Below are positions 1-4,776 of a stretch of 5,474 nucleotides of DNA, piece by piece; position 1 is the stretch's first letter, and every line of letters starts with the position of its first letter. The notes under the pieces are model-generated. The model did no database searches. It saw only the letters and a program-made list of their open reading frames with translations, and was not told where the DNA came from. This stretch comes from Candidatus Iainarchaeum sp. Its GTDB lineage: Archaea > Iainarchaeota > Iainarchaeia > Iainarchaeales > GCA-2688035. Location: NCBI GenBank assembly GCA_026396975.1, contig JAPLVT010000112.1, positions 1 through 5,474 on the forward strand, read 5' to 3'. Position numbers and translations under genes: made by a program.

Positions 1-313
1 GAACACCGCGTTTCCGCAGCCTCCTGATTAGCGCGAGAACGCCCGGCATGGGCTTTGCCTTTTCCTTGAAAAGTTTTTCATAAATTGGCTTTTGCATGGC
101 GCGCAGTTCTTCCACAGAGGCTTTCAGCCCTTTCAATTTTATGAGATACTGGATGCCTTCCTTTTTACTGTTCTCAGGGCAGACCCAGATGTCGACAAAC
201 TCGCGCTCGGAAAGCCTTATTCCGAATGGCGCGAAAAGCGCTTTCTTTGCCTCAAAATTTATTCTGAGCGAATCAACGAGAACGCCGTCGAAATCGAAAA
301 TAACAGCCCTCAT
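1..313 (-). CDS. HAD-superfamily hydrolase, N-terminal part (cut by the window edge)
   Basis: The minus strand reads open from an ATG at 313 to the window edge, giving 104 codons of an incomplete gene. Residues 3-15 contain the HAD motif I, FDFDGVLVDS, with nucleophile Asp7 and general acid/base Asp9. The following helical stretch (about residues 16-85) fits the start of an alpha-helical cap, and MPGVLALIRRLRKRG (89-103) matches the segment that leads back into the Rossmann core before motif II in phosphoglycolate phosphatase-like and beta-phosphoglucomutase-like HADs. Motifs II-IV lie outside the window, so the substrate cannot be named. These enzymes are usually cytosolic Mg2+-dependent phosphatases or phosphomutases. 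The gene is divergent from purD. It has no Shine-Dalgarno sequence, and an A/T box centred about 31 nt upstream of the ATG suggests a leader of only a few nucleotides. The family call is firm; the specific function is unknown. Confidence 0.88.
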   Translation of the reverse strand, partial: MRAVIFDFDGVLVDSLRINFEAKKALFAPFGIRLSEREFVDIWVCPENSKKEGIQYLIKLKGLKASVEELRAMQKPIYEKLFKEKAKPMPGVLALIRRLRKRGV

Positions 314-339
314 GACTGAAAAGAGAAGCACAGTAAGCA

Positions 340-348
340 TTAAAATAG
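340..348. promoter_or_regulatory. Shared A/T box between divergent HAD gene and purD
   Basis: The only strong A/T box in the 66-bp divergent gap reads TTAAAATAG on plus and CTATTTTAA on minus. Its centre is about 31 nt from the HAD ATG and about 36 nt from the purD ATG. With archaeal TATA-to-start spacing of about 25-27 nt it could serve either strand, giving leaders of roughly 4 and 9 nt. Neither orientation matches the TATA consensus perfectly, and no clear BRE decides direction. Confidence 0.45.
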
Positions 349-379
349 TTTTTGCCAATTATTCGCTTGGTTTTGGGAA

Positions 380-1684
380 ATGAAAGTGCTTGTCCTTGGA
401 AGCGGCGGAAGGGAGCACGCGCTCGCTTGGAAAATCGCGCAGGGAAAAGGCGTTGAAAAGGTTTTCATTGCACCTGGAAACGCGGGAACCGCGACCGTTG
501 GGCAGAACGTTGACATCGGCGTGAACGATTTCGAGAAAATCTCTGATTTTGCACTAAAAGAAAAGATTTCTTTGGTTGTTGTGGGGCCAGAAGACCCTCT
601 TGTTAACGGCATTGTTGATTTCCTTGCCGAAAAAGGGATTTCCGCGTTCGGTCCCAGCAAGAAAGCGGCTATGATAGAGGGCAGCAAGGTTTTCACGAGG
701 GACCTGCTTGCGAAATACCGGATTCCGAGCGCGGAGTACAGCGCTTTCACTGACGCGGAGAGCGCAAAGGCCTACCTGCGCAAGAAAGGCGCGCCGATAG
801 TTGTAAAAGCCGACGGGCTGGCTGCGGGCAAGGGAGTTATTGTCTGCGAAACAGAGGTGGAAGCCGAGCAGGCGATTGACAGGATAATTGTCGCAAAGGA
901 ATTCGGAGCCGCGGGCGCAAAAGTAATTCTTGAAGAAAAGCTCGTGGGCGAGGAAGCGAGCTATCTCGCGTTCACTGACGGAAAAACAGTCGTGCCAATG
1001 GCAAGCAGCCAGGACCACAAAAGGGCTTTTGACAATGATGCCGGCCCTAACACCGGCGGTATGGGAGCATACAGCCCGGCGCCAGTTGTCACGAAAAAAA
1101 TTGAGAAGGAAGTGCTCGGAAAAATAATGTTCCCTGCGATTGAAGCGATGCGAAAGGAAGGTCGCCCCTATAAGGGAGTGCTTTACGCTGGGCTTATGAT
1201 TACCGAGAAAGGTCCGCGCGTGCTCGAGTTCAACTGCAGGTTCGGAGACCCTGAAACACAAGTTATTCTGCCGAGAATGCAAAGCGACCTCGTGCACGTG
1301 CTGCAGGCATGCATCGGCGGAACTCTCGCTGAGCATAAGGTAAAATGGAGCAAGAAAGCCTGCACCTGCGTTGTGATGGCATCGGGCGGATATCCCGGAA
1401 GCTATGAGAAGGGAAAGGAGATTTTTGGCCTGGAAAAAGCCGCAAAGCTGCGCGATTCTGTTGTTTTCCACGCGGGCACAAGGCTTGAGAACGGAAAAGT
1501 TGTTTCAAGCGGCGGAAGGGTTCTGGGCGTTACAGCGCTTGGAAAGGCAATAGGGGAAAGCATTGCGAACGCCTACAAGGCAGTTGCGCTGATTTCTTTT
1601 GAAAAAATGCATTTCAGGAAGGACATCGGGCAGAAGGCGCTGCTGAGAATGAAAAAAAGCAGTGGGAAAACGAGGCAGGGCTAG
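380..1684 (+). CDS. purD: Phosphoribosylamine--glycine ligase (GAR synthetase)
   Basis: This 434-aa protein catalyses step 2 of de novo purine synthesis: phosphoribosylamine + glycine + ATP gives glycinamide ribonucleotide. It is a cytosolic ATP-grasp enzyme of normal length. The N-domain opens with MKVLVLGSGGREHALAWK (1-18), and VVGPEDPLVNGI is at 67-78. The ATP-grasp part shows FGPSKKAAMIEGSK (90-103), VVKADGLAAGKG (141-152), the DHKRAFDNDAGPNTGGMGAYSP signature (212-233) and the metal-binding stretch EFNCRFGDPETQ (283-294). A C-domain with SGGYPGSYEKG (335-345) and SSGGRVLGV (376-384) follows. The ATG at 380 places the Rossmann strand at residue 2, as in the family; there is no Shine-Dalgarno sequence, consistent with a very short leader. 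The gene ends in a lysine/arginine-rich tail, and its TAG overlaps the stop of the convergent gene at CTAG. T-rich runs at 1762-1770 and 1785-1791 might terminate it, which would place its 3' end antisense to that neighbour. The call is secure. Confidence 0.97.
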   Translation: MKVLVLGSGGREHALAWKIAQGKGVEKVFIAPGNAGTATVGQNVDIGVNDFEKISDFALKEKISLVVVGPEDPLVNGIVDFLAEKGISAFGPSKKAAMIEGSKVFTRDLLAKYRIPSAEYSAFTDAESAKAYLRKKGAPIVVKADGLAAGKGVIVCETEVEAEQAIDRIIVAKEFGAAGAKVILEEKLVGEEASYLAFTDGKTVVPMASSQDHKRAFDNDAGPNTGGMGAYSPAPVVTKKIEKEVLGKIMFPAIEAMRKEGRPYKGVLYAGLMITEKGPRVLEFNCRFGDPETQVILPRMQSDLVHVLQACIGGTLAEHKVKWSKKACTCVVMASGGYPGSYEKGKEIFGLEKAAKLRDSVVFHAGTRLENGKVVSSGGRVLGVTALGKAIGESIANAYKAVALISFEKMHFRKDIGQKALLRMKKSSGKTRQG

Positions 1685-2013
1685 AGTTCCCGCTTGCCCC
1701 CATCGTCAATAAACCACCTCAACGCTTTCCTGATTTCGACCTGCGTTGTCCTATAAGCCCCGTTTTGTTTTGCAAACCGCAGGAATTTTTTAAGATATTC
1801 AATCTGGGTTTCGTTTGCCTTTTTATCCCACTCTTTGATGCTGTCAAGATCTGCCCTCAGCCTTACCCCATCAGGCGTTGCCTCAAATTCCCTGAACAAA
1901 CGCCCCCACTGGGCGGTTCTAAACTGGTGCACCCTCTGCATTTTTTCGGGAGGCACGCCCTTCAAAGCACGCCACGCCCTCTTTACGGGCCTGCCAAAAG
2001 AAATGAAAAGCAT
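1681..2013 (-). CDS. Small basic protein of unknown function (110 aa)
   Basis: I do not recognise this 110-aa protein. It has about 25 Lys/Arg against 14 Asp/Glu and looks mostly helical. There is a short hydrophobic start (MLFISFG), a basic segment at 8-20, WGRLFREFEATPDGVRLR at 36-53, an amphipathic charged region at about 55-85, and KALRWFIDDGGK at 96-107. No transmembrane segment, cysteine cluster or catalytic motif is visible. The frame stays open up to a TTG at 2094, but I chose the ATG at 2013 because a TTTTAATA box (2045-2038, minus) is centred about 28 nt upstream, the spacing of a leaderless archaeal gene, and because the longer version would read the purH remnant in the wrong frame. 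It is on the same strand as purH, about 100 bp downstream, apparently with its own promoter, and converges on purD with overlapping stops. That it is a real gene rests on its promoter and protein-like composition, not on homology. Confidence 0.65.
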   Translation of the reverse strand: MLFISFGRPVKRAWRALKGVPPEKMQRVHQFRTAQWGRLFREFEATPDGVRLRADLDSIKEWDKKANETQIEYLKKFLRFAKQNGAYRTTQVEIRKALRWFIDDGGKREL

Positions 2014-2037
2014 ATGAAATAATTGCAGTGGAATTAG

Positions 2038-2045
2038 TATTAAAA
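2038..2045 (-). promoter_or_regulatory. TATA-like box of the 110-aa gene
   Basis: The minus strand reads TTTTAATA here, centred about 28 nt upstream of the ATG at 2013. Transcription would then start at or next to the start codon. The box lies 8 bp beyond the stop codon of the purH remnant. Confidence 0.5.
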
Positions 2046-2053
2046 GTTGCCAT

Positions 2054-2095
2054 TCAGTGCCTGCTCTGCCGCACGCCAGTGAAAACCATTGCAAG
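2054..2095 (-). pseudogene. Remnant of a second purH 3' end
   Basis: Just downstream of the purH stop, the minus strand encodes LAMVFTGVRQSRH followed by TGA. The intact purH ends IAMVFTGVRHFRH followed by TGA. From the Ala codon to the stop, 5 codons are identical, 6 differ synonymously (GCA/GCG, ACT/ACG, GGC/GGA, GTG/GTA, CGG/AGG, AGG/CGG) and 2 change the residue. Allowing two single-base gaps, similarity appears to continue upstream (to about 2102) over the codons for Gln-His-Gly. The copy is 58 bp from the functional end, in another frame, and has no start of its own, so it is not expected to make protein. The excess of synonymous changes suggests it came from a purH that diverged under selection. 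An independent 3'-end duplication that has since decayed is the alternative. Confidence 0.75.
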
Positions 2096-2152
2096 CCTGC
2101 AGAAGCTGTGCTCAGTGCCGGAAGTGCCTTACTCCCGTGAAAACCATCGCGA
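2054..2152. repeat. Imperfect 41-bp direct repeat at the purH 3' end
   Basis: Positions 2054-2094 and 2112-2152 align without gaps at 31 of 41 bases, with exact blocks of 8 bp (TCAGTGCC) and 11 bp (GTGAAAACCAT). The copies are separated by 17 bp. The right copy is the coding end of purH and the left copy is the remnant. The arrangement also resembles what integrative elements leave when they target the 3' end of a gene, but no integrase or inserted element lies between the copies. Confidence 0.75.
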
Positions 2153-3674
2153 TGCCGTGCTGGTCAGCGGCAGCTATTACTTCCTTGTCCTTGACGCTGC
2201 CGCCGGGCTGGATTATTGCTGTGATTCCTGCTTTTGCCGCAAGGTCAACGTTGTCCCTGAAAGGGAAAAAGGCGTCCGAAGCGAGAACGCTGCCCTTGCA
2301 CCTGCCCGCGCTCTTTTTGACCGCGATCTCCGTGCTGTCGATGCGCGACATCTGGCCGGCGCCCACGCCCACAGTCGCCTTGTTTTTGGCGAGCACTATG
2401 GCGTTGCTTTTGGCGTATTTTGCGACGCTCCACGCGAAAAGCAGATCCTGCATTTCACCCACAGTCGGCTTGCGCTTTGAAACAAGCTTGCAGTCGCTTT
2501 CCTTGAGCCTGTGCGAGTCAAGCGTTTGCACCAGCGCGCCGCCCTCCACTGCCCTGAAATCAATGCCCCTCATGGCGTGCGGCTTTTCAATGCCGGGCAG
2601 CTGCAGCACGCGCAAGTCCCTTTTTTTCTTCAGTATCTCGAGCGCTTTGCTGTCGAAAGACGGGGCGATTACAATCTCATTGAAGAAAGAGGCAACCTGC
2701 TCGGCTGTCGGGGCGTCGCATTTCCTGTTCAGCGTAATGATTCCGCCGAAGGCGCTTGTTTTGTCGCACTCAAGGGCTTTTTTGAATGCAACCGAAAGCC
2801 TGCTGTCCGATGCAGTGCCGCACGGGTTGGCGTGCTTTATTATCACTGCCGACGGCTCGTTGAATTCTTTCGCAAGCTCGATGGCAGCGTTCGCGTCGTT
2901 TATGTTGTTGAATGAAAGCTCTTTTCCGTGCAATTGCTTTGCAAGCGCAACGCTGCTTTTTGCCGCGAGCGGCTCCCTGTAGAAAGCGGCTTTCTGGTGC
3001 CAGTTCTCCCCGTAGCGGAGGTCCTGCGCTTTTTCGAATGTAAGCGAAAGCTTTTCGGGAAAGTGCTGCTTGCCAATGAACTTGTTGTGCAGGAAGTGGC
3101 TTATCGTGCTGTCGTACGCGGCTGTCTCCTCGAAGGCTTTTGCCGCAAGCTTTTCGCGCGTGCGAAGAGAAAGGCAGCAATTGTTCTTCCGCAGCTCATC
3201 AATTATCGCGTCATACTGGCCTGGGAAAGTGACTATCGCGACGCCCCTATAGTTCTTCGCTGCGGCCCTCACCATTGTCGGGCCGCCAATGTCAATGTTC
3301 TCCATCGCGTCCTCGAGCGAAATTCCTTTTTTGCGCACTGTCTCCTTGAACTGGTAAAGGTTGACAACAACAAGGTCAATCGGCTTTATTCCCCTGCCTT
3401 TGAGCACCTGCATGTGCTCTTTCTTTTCCCTGTCCGCCAGAATGCCCGCGTGAATCTCGGGCTGCAGTGTTTTCACCCTGCCGTCAAGCATTTCGGGGAA
3501 GCGCGTTATCTCCTCCATTTTTTTCACAGGAACTTTTGCCTCGGAAATCTTTTTGTAAGTGCCGCCCGTGGCAATCAATTCCACGCCAAGCGCGTACAAC
3601 TGCCTTGCGAAATGCTCCAAGCCGCTCTTGTCCGTAACGCTCAAAAGCGCGGTTTTTACTTTCACTCTATCCAA
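2112..3674 (-). CDS. purH: Bifunctional AICAR formyltransferase / IMP cyclohydrolase
   Basis: This 520-aa cytosolic enzyme performs the last two steps of IMP synthesis. The C-terminal AICARFT domain formylates AICAR using 10-formyl-THF, and the N-terminal MGS-like IMPCH domain closes the ring. IMPCH signatures are LSVTDKSGLE (11-20), ATGGT (35-39), RFPEMLDGRVKTLQPEIHAG (58-77) and ENIDIGGPTMVRAAAKN (125-141). AICARFT signatures are RYGENWHQKAAFY (220-232), LSFNNINDANAA (253-264), the catalytic KHANPCG (Lys280-His281), KTSAFGG (305-311), GVGAGQMSR (436-444), SDAFFPFRDNVD (466-477), IIQPGGSVKDKEVI (487-500) and the typical RHFRH terminus. Length is normal and both activities look intact. The start is a TTG, chosen because GGTGA sits 6 nt upstream; a GTG nine bases further in is the alternative but spaces poorly. 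It lies 50 bp downstream of purN on the same strand, probably in one operon. Most described archaea use PurP and PurO instead, so its presence is informative. Confidence 0.97.
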   Translation of the reverse strand: MDRVKVKTALLSVTDKSGLEHFARQLYALGVELIATGGTYKKISEAKVPVKKMEEITRFPEMLDGRVKTLQPEIHAGILADREKKEHMQVLKGRGIKPIDLVVVNLYQFKETVRKKGISLEDAMENIDIGGPTMVRAAAKNYRGVAIVTFPGQYDAIIDELRKNNCCLSLRTREKLAAKAFEETAAYDSTISHFLHNKFIGKQHFPEKLSLTFEKAQDLRYGENWHQKAAFYREPLAAKSSVALAKQLHGKELSFNNINDANAAIELAKEFNEPSAVIIKHANPCGTASDSRLSVAFKKALECDKTSAFGGIITLNRKCDAPTAEQVASFFNEIVIAPSFDSKALEILKKKRDLRVLQLPGIEKPHAMRGIDFRAVEGGALVQTLDSHRLKESDCKLVSKRKPTVGEMQDLLFAWSVAKYAKSNAIVLAKNKATVGVGAGQMSRIDSTEIAVKKSAGRCKGSVLASDAFFPFRDNVDLAAKAGITAIIQPGGSVKDKEVIAAADQHGIAMVFTGVRHFRH

Positions 3675-3680
3675 GCACTC

Positions 3681-3688
3681 TCACCCTC
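3681..3688 (-). promoter_or_regulatory. Shine-Dalgarno sequence of purH
   Basis: The minus strand reads GAGGGTGA. Its GGTGA part is complementary to the 16S rRNA 3' end and lies 6 nt before the TTG at 3674. This decides the start and fits an internal gene of a purN-purH operon. Confidence 0.6.
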
Positions 3689-3724
3689 AAAATAATGTTG
3701 CACGCTCTCCAAACACAAAATCCC

Positions 3725-4342
3725 CTATTTAAGCACCTTTACCTTATTTCCTTCCACTTTCAATTTTCCATTCGCAAACAATTTTATTGCCTTAAGGATG
3801 ACATCCTGCTCGGCGCGCTGCACTTTCTCCTTAAGCGAATCGACTGTTTCGCCCTCGGCGACCTCAACTGCTTTCTGGGCTATTATCGGACCCGCGTCAG
3901 GGTTGGCTGTCACGAAGAAAAGCGTGCAACCGCTGGCCTTGCAGCCCGCGTCAAGCACTTCCTGGTGCACGTTTTTGTCCCAGCCCTTGAAAGAAGGCAG
4001 CAAAGAAGGGTGGATGTTCATCATTTTGTTCCTGAAAGCGTCCAGCAGCGGGGCAGTGACGAACTTGTTGTAGCCGATGAGCAGGACAAGCTGCACTTTC
4101 CTTTCATTAAGCAGCCTGACTATTTCCGCGTCATACTCTTCCTTTCCCTTGAAATTTTTCGGGTCGAGGAAAATTGCCTCGATGCCATGCGAGCGCGCCC
4201 TTTCAAGCGCGAAAGCGTCTTCCTTGTTGCTTATTACGCAGGCTATCTGCGCATTGAGCTTTTTAGCCTTAATCGAGTCTATTACTGCCTGCATGTCAGT
4301 GCCCTTTGTGCTAGCAAGCACTGCCAGAATCAGTTTTGCCAA
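3725..4342 (-). CDS. purN: Phosphoribosylglycinamide formyltransferase (GAR transformylase, folate-dependent)
   Basis: With the TTG start at 4342 the product is 205 aa, close to the usual PurN size. It transfers the formyl group of 10-formyl-THF to GAR, the PurD product, giving FGAR. The three catalytic residues of the family are all present: Asn109 and His111 in NIHPSLLPSF (109-118) and Asp149 in DAGPIIAQ (149-156). Also seen are the SNKEDAFALERAR segment (38-50) and GCTLFFV (138-144). The phosphate loop is STKGTDMQ (11-18), where E. coli PurN has SGNGSNLQ, and GYNKFV (90-95) replaces GFMRIL, so this is a diverged subtype. ATG codons at 4411 and 4408 are in frame, but they would add over 20 residues before the first beta strand (LILAVLAS) and would overlap the divergent gene's start. 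The TTG has GGTGGG 6 nt upstream. The gene is followed by purH on the same strand. Confidence 0.94.
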   Translation of the reverse strand: MAKLILAVLASTKGTDMQAVIDSIKAKKLNAQIACVISNKEDAFALERARSHGIEAIFLDPKNFKGKEEYDAEIVRLLNERKVQLVLLIGYNKFVTAPLLDAFRNKMMNIHPSLLPSFKGWDKNVHQEVLDAGCKASGCTLFFVTANPDAGPIIAQKAVEVAEGETVDSLKEKVQRAEQDVILKAIKLFANGKLKVEGNKVKVLK

Positions 4343-4348
4343 AAGAAG

Positions 4349-4354
4349 CCCACC
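4349..4354 (-). promoter_or_regulatory. Shine-Dalgarno sequence of purN
   Basis: The minus strand reads GGTGGG, 6 nt before the TTG at 4342. Together with the TATA-like box centred near 4383 (predicted start of transcription near 4356) it supports this start over the upstream ATGs. The predicted leader would be only about 14 nt, almost entirely the Shine-Dalgarno sequence. Confidence 0.45.
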
Positions 4355-4378
4355 ACAATTAGTTTTAACCCGCAATTG

Positions 4379-4386
4379 ATTAAATA
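4379..4386. promoter_or_regulatory. Overlapping divergent TATA boxes (glutaredoxin-like gene / purN)
   Basis: Plus reads ATTAAATA, centred about 27 nt upstream of the glutaredoxin-like ATG at 4410, so that transcript would be leaderless. A GCAATTG stretch just before it partly matches a BRE. Minus reads TATTTAAT over the same bases, and a start about 27 nt on would fall near 4356, at the purN Shine-Dalgarno sequence. A single TBP site may thus serve both genes, or the two promoters may compete. Confidence 0.55.
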
Positions 4387-4409
4387 GTTTTCGCCTGGTT
4401 ATTTCCATC

Positions 4410-4691
4410 ATGCCCGTAATTGTCTACAGCATGCCGAACTGCCCTAAATGCGCTGCGGCAAAAGCAGTCCTGAAGCGCTATAACGTCGCGTTTGAAGAGT
4501 ACGATGTTGTTTCCGATAAGGAGAAAGCCCGGGAAATGGTTGAAAAGCGCAGGAGCGTTCGCGAGGAAGGCAGCAGGGAAGTCGGCATTCCGGTACTCGA
4601 CATCGAAGGAATCATCCTCGAGGGCTTTGACAGGGCAAAAATGGAAGCAGCGCTGAAAGAAAAAGGGCTGTTCAAGCAGCCCGCGGTTTAA
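4410..4691 (+). CDS. Glutaredoxin-like thioredoxin-fold protein, CPKC active site
   Basis: This 93-aa protein has the compact glutaredoxin/NrdH fold pattern: beta strand VIVYS (3-7), redox motif Cys11-Pro-Lys-Cys14, helix 15-24, strand VAFEEYDV (26-33), a long charged helix (36-53), the GIPVLDI segment with the presumed cis-Pro61 (59-65), strand GIILEGFD (67-74) and a C-terminal helix. It most likely acts as a cytosolic dithiol-disulfide oxidoreductase. The electron donor is unknown, and CPKC differs from the classical CPYC of glutaredoxins. The linker before the cis-proline is longer and more charged (EKRRSVREEGSREVG, 45-59) than in typical NrdH. No ribonucleotide reductase gene is nearby. 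The ATG has a TATA-like box centred 27 nt upstream, indicating a leaderless transcript. It is divergent from purN and 85 bp ahead of gcvT on the same strand. Confidence 0.85.
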   Translation: MPVIVYSMPNCPKCAAAKAVLKRYNVAFEEYDVVSDKEKAREMVEKRRSVREEGSREVGIPVLDIEGIILEGFDRAKMEAALKEKGLFKQPAV

Positions 4692-4741
4692 GATGCACTT
4701 GGGTTATTTTAATGCTTGGGCTGCCGGAAAAGCGAAGAATG

Positions 4742-4749
4742 GATTTAAG
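4742..4749 (+). promoter_or_regulatory. TATA-like box of gcvT
   Basis: The sequence GATTTAAG is centred about 31 nt before the gcvT ATG, predicting a leader of about 4-5 nt. It suggests that gcvT can be transcribed independently of the upstream redoxin gene. It is a moderate match to the archaeal TATA consensus. Confidence 0.4.
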
Positions 4750-4776
4750 CAATTTTTGTTTTGTTAATTGAATCGA

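Noticed and set aside
554..1471. A 305-codon open frame on the minus strand inside purD, and a 136-codon one at 340-750.
   Set aside because: They lie antisense to a strongly conserved purD; their translations have no recognisable domain and are rich in Cys/His/Arg, as expected for the shadow of a GC-rich gene.
2014..2094. Upstream TTG extension of the 110-aa gene.
   Set aside because: It would read through its own TATA box and through the purH remnant in a different frame; the ATG at 2013 has leaderless spacing.
2089..3695. Long plus-strand open frames (297, 255 and 150 codons) over purH.
   Set aside because: The minus strand encodes full-length PurH with all motifs; the plus frames are shadows with low-complexity Ser/Leu/Ala or Cys/Val/Arg composition.
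3695..4387. A 230-codon plus-strand open frame over purN.
   Set aside because: It is antisense to PurN, which carries its catalytic triad; there is no domain and it overlaps the divergent promoter.
4343..4411. Upstream in-frame ATG starts for purN (4411 and 4408).
   Set aside because: They would add over 20 residues before the first beta strand, cover the shared TATA box and overlap the start of the divergent redoxin gene. The TTG with GGTGGG is better placed.
4705..4717. The 13-mer TATTTTAATGCTT occurs here and, inverted, at 335-347 in the HAD/purD gap.
   Set aside because: About one 13-bp match is expected by chance in a window of this size when both strands are compared; the A/T-rich core is also a promoter-like sequence.
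4701..4763. T-rich runs (4704-4710 and 4752-4763) as a possible terminator of the redoxin gene.
   Set aside because: Archaeal termination can use such T tracts, but there is no hairpin, and the runs coincide with the gcvT promoter region, so the assignment would be a guess.
4739..4771. Ten-codon open frame (MDLSNFCFVN) between the redoxin gene and gcvT.
   Set aside because: It overlaps the gcvT TATA-like box and is too short to separate from chance.
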